Positions 11,471 through 20,940 of a stretch of 64,000 bases of DNA are shown here, piece after piece (the stretch's first letter is position 1; every line of letters begins with the position of its first letter). Source of the DNA: Lysobacter panacisoli (GTDB taxonomy: Bacteria > Pseudomonadota > Gammaproteobacteria > Xanthomonadales > Xanthomonadaceae). The notes under the pieces are model-generated. The model was given only the letters and a program-made list of their open reading frames with translations. It was not told the DNA's origin and ran no database searches. The translations under genes were made by a program, and so were the position numbers. The stretch lies in contig NZ_VLNU01000001.1 of NCBI RefSeq assembly GCF_009765165.1, positions 1,851,001-1,915,000 on the forward strand, in the 5' to 3' direction.

Positions 11471-13593
11471 GCGCGCTGATGTCCGTGGCCGAAGGCAGTG
11501 TGCTGCGCGGCGGCGATGGTCGCTCGATCACGCTCGCCAAGCGACTGGCCAGTGGCGGCGCCGGCACGATCCACCTGCTGCGCGGGCATCCGGGCGAAGT
11601 CGCGAAGATCTACCACACGCACGTCGACGTGCCTGCGTACCGGCGCCGGATCGAGGCGATGCTCGAGCTCGCGCCGCACCTGCCCGACATCCGCGAGGGC
11701 ACACGCAGCATCGTGCAGCTCGCATGGCCGAGCACGATGCTGTCCGATCGCGCGGGCAGGTTCGTCGGTTTCCTGATGCCCGCGGTGGACGTGGCCGCGA
11801 CCACCGAACTCGAACTGATCCTGCAGACGCGCCAGGCGCAGCGTGAAGGTTTGCCCACGGGACTGGGCGCGAAGGTCACGCTCGCGGCCAACCTCGCCGC
11901 AGTGCTCGCCGAACTTCACCGCCAGCGTCACTACGTGGTCGATCTGAAACCGGTGAACCTGCGCTTCTACCGGCAATCGCTGTACATGGCGATGCTCGAC
12001 TGCGACGGCTTCAGCATCCAGGGCCGCAGCGAGCGGTTCAACGCGCCGCAATACACGCCCGACTACCTCGCGCCGGAGTTCCATCGCAATGGCCTCACGG
12101 CACATGGCGAACCCGCGCAGGATCGCTTCGCGTTGGCGGTGATCGTGTTCCAGCTGCTGAACTTCGGCATCCATCCGTACGCGGGACGGCCTTCCAGCGA
12201 GCGCGTGCCGACCGACCTCGCCTCGCGCATCGCGGGAGACTGGTATCCATATGGAATCGCGCCGCGTGCGGGTCTTGCGGCCAATCCCGGCAGTGGCCAC
12301 GCCGCGATGCCGGATGAGTTACGCAGACTGTTCGACCGCGCGTTCACCCCGGGCGCCGCAGACCGCCGTCCTTCCGCCAGCGAATGGGCGGAACTGCTGA
12401 GCGGCTACGCCTTGCGTTCGTCTGCGCGCCTCGTTGCGTGCCACAACGACGGCAGTCACCAGCATTTCGCCGGACAGCCATGTGCTGCATGCGAGCGAGC
12501 GCAACTGCTGCGCAAGGCGGCCAGTGTCGTGCGCAAGCCGCGCCGCCCTCCTCCCGTACGCGCACGCGCGGCTCGCCGCGTCGCACCGGCCATGATGCGC
12601 CACGTGCCGCGTCCGCCGACTGGCAGCGGTGGCATTGCATGGCCGGTTCCGTCGTCGACGCGGCCGCGGACGTGGTCCACATCCTCCTGGTTCTCGTCCT
12701 TCCTCGGGCGCATGTTCCGCGGCTTCATGCTGCGCCTGACAGGCGTCGTGCTGGTGTTGCTGGTGCTGGGCATCTACCACTCGGTGAAGTCGGTGATCGT
12801 CGGCTCGCAGTCGCACGCGTCCCATGAGACGTCGACGCCGCGGCCGCAGGCCTCGTCGTCGTATCGACCTCGTCCCGCCCGCCAGCCGTCACCGATGACG
12901 CCGCCGTCGCCGGCGCGACCGCTTCCGCTGGCGACGGCGGAAGCCGCGGCGATGGCCGACGTGCCGGCTGCGATCACGCGCCTCACGCGCACCGCCGAAG
13001 ATGCCGCGGCGTCCTGCGATGGGCTGCGTGTGGCGGTCTCCGGCCTGCGCTACGGCGGTGCCGATCGCACATCACCCTGGGCGAAGGCACAGCAGTCGGA
13101 GGCCACGGGCGTCTACCTGCGCGCGCCGACCGAACGCCACGCGAACGAGTACGCGCGACGCGAGCTGCGCCAGTCGCTGGAGATCATCGCCGACGTCGAC
13201 CCGCGCGCCGTCGCCGCGTTCAGCGAACTGGGCTGGATGTCGCTGGCCGACGGACTTCCCTCGGATGCGCAATGGCAGTACGCGCGTGCGCTGACCGCGT
13301 ACTCCGCCGACGCCGAGGCCTGGTACGGGCTGGGCGTGACGATGCAGGAGGACGGCCCGCGCCTGGGCGCCTTCACGATCGCCGAAACGCTGGCCTCGCG
13401 CTCGGGACGCAACGAACACATCCGCCGCCGCTTCCTCAAGCCGCAGACGGGCTACATGGAGGCGCACGAGTACGACCGGTTCCTCGCGCTCGGGCGCGAG
13501 GCCGTGGACCGGGTGCGCTATTGCGCCAGCATGCGGCCGCTCGTCAGCGGCGGTATACCCAGTGCCGGGACAGCAGGAAGCCTGCCGCGCTGA
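11467..13593 (+). CDS. Membrane-anchored Ser/Thr protein kinase with zinc-ribbon-like segment and TPR-like C-terminus
   Basis: About 708 residues. The kinase domain (about 20-315) has a Gly loop (SGGAGT), the ATP lysine K47 in EVAKIY, the catalytic loop VDLKPVN (D159, K161, N164), a DFG equivalent DGF with D180, and an APE motif (about 202-204). A Cys/His cluster follows (C325, H326, H331, H333, C339, C342), then a Pro-rich linker, one membrane helix (about 421-437), another Pro/Ser-rich linker and a C-terminal part with TPR-like spacing (LPSDAQWQYARAL and neighbours). The layout suggests a cytoplasmic kinase and a periplasmic C-terminal domain. The start is GTG 11467 (4-bp overlap) or ATG 11479. 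The 3' end overlaps the convergent GtrA gene by 50 bp. Confidence 0.82.
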   Translation: MSALMSVAEGSVLRGGDGRSITLAKRLASGGAGTIHLLRGHPGEVAKIYHTHVDVPAYRRRIEAMLELAPHLPDIREGTRSIVQLAWPSTMLSDRAGRFVGFLMPAVDVAATTELELILQTRQAQREGLPTGLGAKVTLAANLAAVLAELHRQRHYVVDLKPVNLRFYRQSLYMAMLDCDGFSIQGRSERFNAPQYTPDYLAPEFHRNGLTAHGEPAQDRFALAVIVFQLLNFGIHPYAGRPSSERVPTDLASRIAGDWYPYGIAPRAGLAANPGSGHAAMPDELRRLFDRAFTPGAADRRPSASEWAELLSGYALRSSARLVACHNDGSHQHFAGQPCAACERAQLLRKAASVVRKPRRPPPVRARAARRVAPAMMRHVPRPPTGSGGIAWPVPSSTRPRTWSTSSWFSSFLGRMFRGFMLRLTGVVLVLLVLGIYHSVKSVIVGSQSHASHETSTPRPQASSSYRPRPARQPSPMTPPSPARPLPLATAEAAAMADVPAAITRLTRTAEDAAASCDGLRVAVSGLRYGGADRTSPWAKAQQSEATGVYLRAPTERHANEYARRELRQSLEIIADVDPRAVAAFSELGWMSLADGLPSDAQWQYARALTAYSADAEAWYGLGVTMQEDGPRLGAFTIAETLASRSGRNEHIRRRFLKPQTGYMEAHEYDRFLALGREAVDRVRYCASMRPLVSGGIPSAGTAGSLPR

Positions 13594-13948
13594 GCGCCAG
13601 GTCGATCGCCGGCTTGGCGATCCAAGCCCACTTCAGCCCGACCGTGTCGTCGACGTGGCCCACGGCCCAGGTGCTGATCGCAGTCGTCGCCACCCACATC
13701 ACCGCGAAGCGCGCGAACTGGCGGCGGCCGACGGCGGTGTCCTCGCCGGCGAAGGTGAATCGTCCGTTGAGCCAGAAACCCAGCATCGCGCCGGTGATGC
13801 GGCCGGCGACGTTGGCCGGCTCCACCGCCAGTCCGAGCGCGCTGAGCAGCACGAACATCGCCCAGTCGACGAACAACTGCAGCAAACCGATGACGAAGTA
13901 ACTTCCGCCCTGGCGGAGGAATGTCGAGCGGGAGAGCCATTTGAGCAT
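13544..13948 (-). CDS. GtrA-family membrane protein
   Basis: The 134-residue protein has four predicted membrane helices (starting [16 protein letters not shown]) and the family features [10 protein letters not shown] in the middle and SRHWVYRR at the C-terminus. GtrA-like proteins are thought to move lipid-linked sugars across the inner membrane for glycosylation of surface polysaccharide. No glycosyltransferase partner is encoded nearby, so the substrate is unknown. Its 3' end runs into the end of the kinase gene. Confidence 0.85.
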   Translation of the reverse strand: MLKWLSRSTFLRQGGSYFVIGLLQLFVDWAMFVLLSALGLAVEPANVAGRITGAMLGFWLNGRFTFAGEDTAVGRRQFARFAVMWVATTAISTWAVGHVDDTVGLKWAWIAKPAIDLALSAAGFLLSRHWVYRR

Positions 13949-14091
13949 GCGGCGATTCTAGACAACGCCGCCGCCGCGTGGGTCGAGCCCGAGGGCGGCC
14001 CTTCAGCCGCGAGGCGGGTCATCGCATGCCGCGACCCGCGCGATTGCTAAGATTCGTCATCACGAATGCCGAGCCAGGACAGGAAGGCCGC

Positions 14092-15462
14092 ATGAACCCG
14101 TTGCACGTCGTCATCCTCGCCGCCGGCGAGGGCAAGCGCATGAAGTCGTCCACCGCCAAGGTGCTGCAGAAGGTCGCCGGCAAGCCGATGCTCGGCCATG
14201 TCATCGACACCGCGCGCCGGCTCGGCGCGGCCGGCATCCACGTGGTCTACGGCCACGGCGGCGAACAGGTGCGCGCGGCGTTCGCCGACCAGACCGACCT
14301 GCACTGGACCGAGCAGGAACAGCGCCTGGGAACCGGCCATGCCGTGCAGCAGGCGATGCCGACGGTTCCGATCGATGCGCGCGTGCTGGTGCTCTACGGC
14401 GACGTGCCGCTGATCGCTGCCGACACGTTGCAGCGCCTGCTCGCCGCGCCGGGCCGCATCGCCGTGCTGGTGGCCGACCTCGACAATCCGACCGGCTACG
14501 GTCGCATCGTGCGCGACACGCAGGGTCGCGTCGGTCGCATCGTCGAGCACAAGGACGCCACCGACGAAGAGCGCGAGATCCAAACCATCAACACCGGCAT
14601 CCTCGTCGCCGACGGTGAAGCGCTGCGCCGCTGGCTGCAGGGTCTCACCAACCAGAACGCGCAGGGCGAGTACTACCTGACGGACGTGTTCGCGTCCGCC
14701 GCCGCGGAGTTCAACTCCGCCGAGATGGTGCACGTGCACGACGCGATCGAAGTGGAGGGCGCCAACGATCCGTGGCAGCTCGCGCAGCTGGAGCGCGCGT
14801 TCCAGCGCCGTGCCGCGCGCGCGCTGTGCCTGCAGGGCGCGCGCCTCGCCGATCCTTCGCGCTACGACCAGCGCGGCGAAGTGAGCGTGGGCCACGACGT
14901 GGAGATCGACGTCGACGTCGTGCTCGAAGGCAAGGTCGAACTCGGCGACGGCGTGCGCATCGGCCCGTTCTGCCGGCTCAAGGACGTGAAGCTGGGCCCG
15001 GGCACGGAAGTGCGCGCGCACTGCGACCTCGACGGCGTCGTCGTCGAAGGCGCGGCGCAGATCGGCCCGTACTCCCGTCTGCGTCCCGGCACCGTGCTCG
15101 CCGACGGCGTGCACATCGGCAACTTCGTCGAGACCAAGAACGCGCGCATCGGCGTCACCAGCAAGGCCAACCACCTGACGTACCTGGGCGACGCCATCAT
15201 CGGCAGCGGCGTGAACGTCGGTGCGGGCACCATCACCTGCAACTACGACGGCGTGAACAAGTCGACCACGATCATCGAAGACGGCGCCTTCATCGGTTCC
15301 AACTCGTCGCTGGTCGCACCGGTGACGATCGGCAAGGAGGCGACCATCGCCGCCGGTTCGGTGATCACGCGCAACGCGCCCGAGGAAAAGCTCACGCTTG
15401 CGCGCGCGCGCCAGGCCACGATCGACGGTTGGCAGCGGCCGAAGAAGAAGCCGAAGGCGTGA
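14092..15462 (+). CDS. glmU: Bifunctional N-acetylglucosamine-1-phosphate uridyltransferase / glucosamine-1-phosphate acetyltransferase
   Basis: GlmU makes UDP-GlcNAc for peptidoglycan and LPS. The 456-residue protein has the pyrophosphorylase motif [12 protein letters not shown] near the start, the [11 protein letters not shown] region, and a C-terminal left-handed beta helix of hexapeptide repeats with the NYDG and [11 protein letters not shown] signatures. The ATG at 14092 places the nucleotide motif about 10 residues in, as in the family; an upstream in-frame reading from 13978 lacks support. In many proteobacteria glmU directly follows the atp operon; here about 4.2 kb separates them. 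Confidence 0.95.
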   Translation: MNPLHVVILAAGEGKRMKSSTAKVLQKVAGKPMLGHVIDTARRLGAAGIHVVYGHGGEQVRAAFADQTDLHWTEQEQRLGTGHAVQQAMPTVPIDARVLVLYGDVPLIAADTLQRLLAAPGRIAVLVADLDNPTGYGRIVRDTQGRVGRIVEHKDATDEEREIQTINTGILVADGEALRRWLQGLTNQNAQGEYYLTDVFASAAAEFNSAEMVHVHDAIEVEGANDPWQLAQLERAFQRRAARALCLQGARLADPSRYDQRGEVSVGHDVEIDVDVVLEGKVELGDGVRIGPFCRLKDVKLGPGTEVRAHCDLDGVVVEGAAQIGPYSRLRPGTVLADGVHIGNFVETKNARIGVTSKANHLTYLGDAIIGSGVNVGAGTITCNYDGVNKSTTIIEDGAFIGSNSSLVAPVTIGKEATIAAGSVITRNAPEEKLTLARARQATIDGWQRPKKKPKA

Positions 15463-15503
15463 TAGTCGCGAGTTGACAGGAAGCGGATCGACTGCTGCGA
15501 AGC

Positions 15504-15617
15504 TGTCATCCCCGCGAAGGCGGGGATCCAACCTGACGACGCGTCACCGACGGATATCCGACTTGCGTCGGGCGTGATCGCATCCCCGCCTGGATTCCCG
15601 CCTTCGCGGGAATGACA
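15504..15617. repeat. Inverted pair of TCATCCCCGC-type palindromic repeats
   Basis: A 27-nt unit at 15504-15530 (hairpin ATCCCCGC / GCGGGGAT, loop GAAG) recurs in inverted orientation at 15591-15617 (ATTCCCGC / GCGGGAAT, loop CTTC), 60 nt apart. The two units are almost complementary end to end. They sit between the converging glmU and histidine kinase genes and may also act as a two-way terminator. The unit type is common between genes in many proteobacteria. Confidence 0.85.
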
Positions 15618-15638
15618 ACTTTGAAATCGGCTTCGCCG

Positions 15639-16952
15639 CTAATCCACCGGCAGCGTCAGGCTGACGGTCAGGCCGCCGCCGTCGCGGTTCGCCAGCGCGA
15701 TGCGGCCGCCGTGGGCTTCGGCGATCTCGCGCGCCAGTGCGAGGCCTAGGCCGCTGCCGGTGCGCTTGGTCGAATAGAACGGCACCAGCGCGTTGGCGAG
15801 CACCGACTCCGACATGCCCGGGCCGCGATCGCTCACTTCCACGCGCACGATGCGGCCCAGCTGGCGCACCGACAGCACGACCTCGTCGACGGCAGAACCG
15901 GACTCGTGCGCGTTCTTGAGCACGTTGATCAGCGCCTGCTCGACCTGCGCCGGATCGAAGCGCGCCGCCTCGCCCGGGATCGCACCGCGCGTGAACGCAT
16001 AATGCTGCTGCAGCCGCGACAGGAACGGCGCCCAGTCCACGCGTTCCAGTTCCGGCACGGGCAGCTTGGCCACGCTGGAATACGCGCGCAGGAAGCCGTG
16101 CAGATGGCGTGCGCGTTCCTCGATCGTCTCGAAGATGCGGCCGAGCTTCTCGTAGTCCTCGCGACGCAGCAGCTCCGCGCCTGAGTGCGCGAGCGAGGTG
16201 ATCGGCGCCAGCGAGTTGTTGAGCTCGTGGCTGATCACGCGGATCACCTTCTTCCACGTCGCCACTTCCTGGCGGTTCAACTCGGCGGTCAGTCGCTTGA
16301 ACATGTACAGCGTGTGCACGCGGCCGTTGAGCTGGAAGTCGCGGCGCGCGAGGTGGTAGGTCTCTTCCTGTCCGGCATGCTCGAAGCTGAAAAGCCGGTC
16401 GCGTCCCGCGCCGAGCGCCTCGCGCAGCGGTCCCGGCGTGTGCTCCATCAGCTGCTCGAAGCGCAGGCCCTCGACCTTGCGACCATCGTGGAACAGCTGG
16501 CGCGCGGCGACGTTGCCGTAGACGATTGCGCCGCGGCTCTCGATCAGCAGCAGCGCGGTCGGCGTGTTCTGCACCACGGTGTCGAGCAGCAACTCGCGCT
16601 GGAACAGCGACTGGCGTTCCTCGCGCAGCACGCGACCCAGCTCGTTGTGCGCTTCGACGAGATCATCGAGTTCGTCGTGCGAACGACGCGCGACACTGAA
16701 GCTGAAGTCGCCATCGCGGAAACTCGCGACCGAACCCGACAGCGCGCGGAACAGGCTGAGTTGTCGTGCCAGGCAACGCCGCGCGATCCACGGCGTCACG
16801 ATCGCGCACAGCAGCAATGTGATGCTGGCGCCGAGCAGCGCGTTGTCGAACCAGTCGATCAGCAGCGCGCCCAGCACGACCGCGCCGCACATCGCCGCGA
16901 ACAGCAGCAACGTGAGCTTTCCGGCCAGTGAGAAATGGCGCTTGGGCTGCAT
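15639..16952 (-). CDS. NtrY-like membrane sensor histidine kinase
   Basis: The 437-residue protein has two N-terminal membrane helices (about 11-32 and 39-57) with a very short loop, a HAMP-like stretch, a PAS-like region (about 120-215), a HisKA domain with phosphoacceptor H242 (VISHELNNSLAP), and an HATPase domain with N (NVLKNAHES), G1 (DRGPG) and G2 (GSGLGLAL) boxes. The ATG at 16952 lies 4 nt after the stop of the regulator gene; a TTG at 16982 is a longer alternative. It should phosphorylate the adjacent NtrC-type regulator. The tiny periplasmic loop suggests it senses a membrane or internal signal. Confidence 0.9.
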   Translation of the reverse strand: MQPKRHFSLAGKLTLLLFAAMCGAVVLGALLIDWFDNALLGASITLLLCAIVTPWIARRCLARQLSLFRALSGSVASFRDGDFSFSVARRSHDELDDLVEAHNELGRVLREERQSLFQRELLLDTVVQNTPTALLLIESRGAIVYGNVAARQLFHDGRKVEGLRFEQLMEHTPGPLREALGAGRDRLFSFEHAGQEETYHLARRDFQLNGRVHTLYMFKRLTAELNRQEVATWKKVIRVISHELNNSLAPITSLAHSGAELLRREDYEKLGRIFETIEERARHLHGFLRAYSSVAKLPVPELERVDWAPFLSRLQQHYAFTRGAIPGEAARFDPAQVEQALINVLKNAHESGSAVDEVVLSVRQLGRIVRVEVSDRGPGMSESVLANALVPFYSTKRTGSGLGLALAREIAEAHGGRIALANRDGGGLTVSLTLPVD

Positions 16953-16956
16953 GGCG

Positions 16957-18297
16957 TCACCGTGCAATGCCGAGCTTCTCAAGGCGCCTGTACAGCGCCT
17001 GCCGGCTCAGTCCGAGATCGGCGGCGGCCTGGCTCATCACGCCGCCCGCGCGCTGCAGCGCAGCCTCGATCGCGTCGCGAGCGGGTTCTTCGTCCAGGCC
17101 CGTGCGCAGGGGTGCGGTCGCGGCGCTGGGCAGGCCGAGTTCCTCCGGCGCCACGCTGTCGCCTTCACCCAGCAGCAGTGCGCGCTGGATCGCGTTCTTC
17201 ATCTCGCGCACGTTGCCGGGCCACGGATGGCGCAGCAATGCGACGCGCGCGGCGTCGCTGAGGCGACGGCGTCCTTCTAGGAAATGTTCGGCCAGAGGCA
17301 GGATGTCGCCACGGCGCTCCGCCAGTGGAGGCACGCGCAGCTCGATGACGTTGAGCCGGTAATACAGGTCTTCGCGGAAGGTGCCGGCGCGGATCATCGC
17401 CGGGATGTCGGCATTGGTCGCGGCGATCACGCGCACCTTGACCTGGCGTTCGCGATTGGACCCAAGGCGCTGGAAGCGACCCGTTTCGAGCACGCGCAGC
17501 AGCTTCATCTGCCCGGCCGGTGGCAGGTTGCCGATCTCGTCCAGCAGCAGCGTGCCGCCGTCGGCGGCTTCGAACTTGCCCTCGCGCGACTTGTTGGCGC
17601 TGGTATATGCGCCGGCGTCCGCGCCGAACAGCTCCGCTTCGACCAGCTCCGACGGCAGCGCGCCGCAATTGAGCGTGACGAACGGACCGTCGCGAACGGA
17701 CGAATTGGCCTGGATGATCTCGGCGATGCGTTCCTTGCCCGAACCATTGGGGCCGCTGATCAGCACCGGCACGTCGGCGCGCGCGACGTGGCAGGCGAGG
17801 CCGACCACGCGCTCGCTGGCCGGATCGGCGAACACCACGCCGCGCAGGTCGTACTGGTCCTCCAGTTCCTGGCGACGACGACGCTCGCCCGCGCGACGTT
17901 CGGCGAGCGCGCGGTTGGCTTCGCCGAGTTCGAGCAGGTTGGTCACCGTGGTCATCAGCTTGTGGTCGTCCCACGGCTTGCCCAGGTAATCGGCCGCGCC
18001 GGCCTTGACCAGCGCCACCGCGGATTCCAGTCGCGTCCATGCAGTCAGCAGGATGATCGGCAGGTCCGGGAAGCGGTCGCGGATCGTGCGGAACAGGGCG
18101 ATGCCCTCTTCGCCGGACGTGGTGTCGGCGGCGAAGTTCATGTCCTGGATGACCAGGTCGATGGTTTCGCGCTCGAGCACGCGCAGCCCTTCCTCGGGCG
18201 ACTCCGCGCTGAGCACGCGCAGGTCCGCCAGCGAGAAGAGCACGTCGAGCGCCACGTACACGGCGTGGTTGTCGTCGATGACCAGGATCGTGCGCAT
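16957..18297 (-). CDS. NtrC-type response regulator with atypical GAFTGA loop
   Basis: The 446-residue protein has a receiver domain (about 1-120, phosphoacceptor D52 in IQDMNF), a central AAA+ domain with P loop GPNGSGKE (182-189) and Walker B LLLDEIGN (250-257), and a C-terminal Fis-type helix-turn-helix (MSQAAADLGLSRQALYRRLEK). The sigma54-contacting GAFTGA loop reads GAYTSA (229-234). Both the aromatic change and Gly-to-Ser are unusual, and GESGTGKE has become GPNGSGKE. A good GG-N10-GC promoter lies in front of the operon that encodes it, so it is probably still a sigma54 activator acting on its own operon. Confidence 0.92.
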   Translation of the reverse strand: MRTILVIDDNHAVYVALDVLFSLADLRVLSAESPEEGLRVLERETIDLVIQDMNFAADTTSGEEGIALFRTIRDRFPDLPIILLTAWTRLESAVALVKAGAADYLGKPWDDHKLMTTVTNLLELGEANRALAERRAGERRRRQELEDQYDLRGVVFADPASERVVGLACHVARADVPVLISGPNGSGKERIAEIIQANSSVRDGPFVTLNCGALPSELVEAELFGADAGAYTSANKSREGKFEAADGGTLLLDEIGNLPPAGQMKLLRVLETGRFQRLGSNRERQVKVRVIAATNADIPAMIRAGTFREDLYYRLNVIELRVPPLAERRGDILPLAEHFLEGRRRLSDAARVALLRHPWPGNVREMKNAIQRALLLGEGDSVAPEELGLPSAATAPLRTGLDEEPARDAIEAALQRAGGVMSQAAADLGLSRQALYRRLEKLGIAR

Positions 18298-18357
18298 CGG
18301 CCTAGCCTAGCAGTGGCGCGCGCCCGGACGCAGCCGGGCGCGCGGAGGGCGGACGCT

Positions 18358-19596
18358 TCAGACCGTCCGCGTGGCGACGGCCGGAGAGACGCGCGTGGCG
18401 CGGGTCGCAGGGCCGAACACGGCCAGCTGGCCCAGCAGCAGCACCGTGAGCGCGCCCAGCGGCGCGTAGTACCACGACAGGCGCGGCAGCTCGTAGTGCT
18501 TCATCAGCCAGATATTGAAGCCATACGTCAGCAGCAGGCCGAGCGCGATGCCGATGCCGACCACGATCAGGTTCTCGATCATGAAGTAGCGGCGGATGTC
18601 GAAGCGGCGCGCACCGAGCGCGCGGCGCGTGCCGATCTGCTTGACCCGGCGCGTGACCCAGAAGCTGACCATGCCGACGATGCCCAGCCCGGTGACCGCG
18701 AGCAGCGAGAAGATCACCGTGGTCAGCACCACGGTCATCGCGCGGTCCTGCCGATAGCTTTCGCCGCGGACTTCCTCGATCGAACGCAGGCCGCGCACGA
18801 TGCGGCCGGTGTTCATTTCGCCGAGCTTGCGCTCGGCTTCCTTCATCGCCTCATCGCGGCGGCCGGGTTCGGTGCGCACGAGGTAACGCGCGGAACTGCT
18901 GTCGAACTCGCCGTCCTGGTACTGCGGCACCAGCATCGAATGCTCGACCTTGTCCCAGCCCACCCACGGCGCCTGCAGGCGTTCGACGACGCCCACGACA
19001 GTGAGTGGGCCGTTGCGCCCAGGGATGCTGCTGTAGATCACCTTGCCGACGGCGTTCTCCTCGCCGAACAACGTCTGCGCGAGCGTCCGGGTCACGATGA
19101 CCGAGCTCACGCCGCCCTTGTCCTCCTTGGTGCGGTAGCTCACGTCGTCGGCGGTGAAGTTGCGGCCGGCGATCAGGTGTACGCCGAGCGTGTTCACCCC
19201 ATGCTCGTCGACGAGGTAGATCGACGTGCCCTCGGTCTTGCGCTGTTCTTCCGGAACGCTATCCGACTGCAGCGAGATGCCTTCGCTCCAGCCGCCGTTG
19301 GACAGCGGCACGGAGTTGATCGTGGTCGCGTCGACCACGCCCGGGATGCTGCGCAGCGCTTCGAGATCCTCACGGATGCTGCCGCGCAGGTCGAAACCGG
19401 GCGCGAAGCCGAGGCTGGTGATGGTGAAGAGGCTGTTCTCGTCCATGCCGCTGGGACGGTTCACCTTCTCGATTCGCTGGAGGATGATGAACACGCTGTT
19501 GCACACGATGGCCAGTGTGATGGCCACCTGCGCCGCGATCAGCAACAGGCCGGTCTTGTTGCGCATCAGCGCATTGAGGATGGGGCGGAATTCCAT
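18358..19596 (-). CDS. MacB/FtsX-type ABC transporter permease (second permease)
   Basis: The 412-residue protein has one N-terminal membrane helix (about 15-38), a large extracytoplasmic domain, and three C-terminal membrane helices with the FtsX-like RRALGARR motif. This is the architecture of MacB-type mechanotransmission transporters without the fused ATPase. The ATG at 19596 begins MEFRPILNALMRNKT, 14 nt after the stop of the first permease. Together the two permeases probably form a heterodimer powered by the ATPase encoded at 20941. Confidence 0.88.
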   Translation of the reverse strand: MEFRPILNALMRNKTGLLLIAAQVAITLAIVCNSVFIILQRIEKVNRPSGMDENSLFTITSLGFAPGFDLRGSIREDLEALRSIPGVVDATTINSVPLSNGGWSEGISLQSDSVPEEQRKTEGTSIYLVDEHGVNTLGVHLIAGRNFTADDVSYRTKEDKGGVSSVIVTRTLAQTLFGEENAVGKVIYSSIPGRNGPLTVVGVVERLQAPWVGWDKVEHSMLVPQYQDGEFDSSSARYLVRTEPGRRDEAMKEAERKLGEMNTGRIVRGLRSIEEVRGESYRQDRAMTVVLTTVIFSLLAVTGLGIVGMVSFWVTRRVKQIGTRRALGARRFDIRRYFMIENLIVVGIGIALGLLLTYGFNIWLMKHYELPRLSWYYAPLGALTVLLLGQLAVFGPATRATRVSPAVATRTV

Positions 19597-19610
19597 GACG
19601 GGCTCCTGGG

Positions 19611-20930
19611 TTACTGCGTCTTCAACTGCGTGGCCGGCTGCACCTGGCACGCACGCCAGGTGGGATACAGCCCGGCGACCAGACTCGCGACCAGCGCGAT
19701 CAGCAACGAAAGCCCGACCATGTTCCAGTCGAGCTGGGCGAGCTTCTCGATCGACGTGCCCGCATAGAGCTTGCGCAGCGCGAGCAGGCCGACACCGGTG
19801 AGCACCAGCCCGAGCACGCCGCCGGCGATGCCGACCAGTCCGGACTCTGTGAGGTACTGCGCGAACACCGCCGGCTTGCTCGCACCGACCGCGCGACGCA
19901 GGCCGATCTCCGGCGCCTTGCCCATGAACTTGGCCAGCAGCAGGCCGACGGTGTTGATCAGGCACACCGCGAAGAACGCGAACGCCAGCCACACCTGCGT
20001 GCGCACGTCGCGGCCGACCACGCGTTGCGATTCGAGCCATTCCGACACCGAACGCACGCGGTTGTTGACGGGGCGCGGGAAGCGGCCGGCCTTCTTCTGT
20101 TCCTGCACGTAGTTGTTGAGGAAGCTCAGGTAACGCTGCGCGTCGGCTTCGTCCTTCACCTGCACCCACAGGTCGACCCAGATGCATTCCGACGCCAGCA
20201 GACCCTGGTAGCCGGGCTCGGAGTCCTCGAAGCAGCTGTTGTTCGACGTGCTCACCAGCTGCTTCTCGATGCCGATGGTGAACGGCACGAACACCTGGTG
20301 CGGGTCGCCGAACGCGCCACCGGAGATGTGGTACGCGCGCGGCGTCGGGTGCCACTTATCGAGCACGCCGACGATGGTGTAGTCCTCGCCGCCGAGGCGC
20401 AGCTTGCGGCCGACGCTGTTCTCACCGCCGAACAGCTTGTCGTTGGTCTCGTCGTTGATGACGGCCACGCGCGCGGAGCCGCGGTCTTCCGCGTCGCTCC
20501 AGCCGCCGCCGTAGCGGAAAGGCGGCTCGAAGATCGGGAAGAAGCCCGACGTGGTGAACAGCGCCTCGACCATGTACGGCTTGATCTCGCGCTTGTCCGG
20601 TTCCAGCGCCAGCACGTTGGGGAAGAAGCCTGCTTCGTGCTCGGCCTTGTGCGCCTGCACGAGGTTGACCACGTCCTGGTAGGTCATCAGGTCCGGCGGC
20701 TCGCTCGGGTTGTCCTCGTCCCAGGGGCGATTCTTGTCCCAGTTGTCGAGCTGCACGCGGCGGACCTGATCGTCCTTATACGAGAGTGGGTTGGCGCCCA
20801 TCATGTGCAGCACGGTCATCGAAGTCATCGACATGCCGATGCCCAGCGCGATGGCCGCGACCATGAGGGCGGTGAGGATGCGGTTTCGCTTGAGCGAGAT
20901 CATCGCCAGGCGCAGGTAGTAGCCGAACAT
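19611..20930 (-). CDS. MacB/FtsX-type ABC transporter permease (first permease)
   Basis: The 439-residue protein starts MFGYYLRLAMISLKRNR, with an N-terminal membrane helix (about 18-38), a large extracytoplasmic domain (about 50-300) and three C-terminal membrane helices with RRAVGAS in the FtsX region. It is similar in layout to the second permease but clearly diverged, consistent with a heterodimeric MacB-like pair. It starts 10 nt after the ATPase stop. Confidence 0.88.
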   Translation of the reverse strand: MFGYYLRLAMISLKRNRILTALMVAAIALGIGMSMTSMTVLHMMGANPLSYKDDQVRRVQLDNWDKNRPWDEDNPSEPPDLMTYQDVVNLVQAHKAEHEAGFFPNVLALEPDKREIKPYMVEALFTTSGFFPIFEPPFRYGGGWSDAEDRGSARVAVINDETNDKLFGGENSVGRKLRLGGEDYTIVGVLDKWHPTPRAYHISGGAFGDPHQVFVPFTIGIEKQLVSTSNNSCFEDSEPGYQGLLASECIWVDLWVQVKDEADAQRYLSFLNNYVQEQKKAGRFPRPVNNRVRSVSEWLESQRVVGRDVRTQVWLAFAFFAVCLINTVGLLLAKFMGKAPEIGLRRAVGASKPAVFAQYLTESGLVGIAGGVLGLVLTGVGLLALRKLYAGTSIEKLAQLDWNMVGLSLLIALVASLVAGLYPTWRACQVQPATQLKTQ

Positions 20931-20940
20931 GGCGTCCTCC

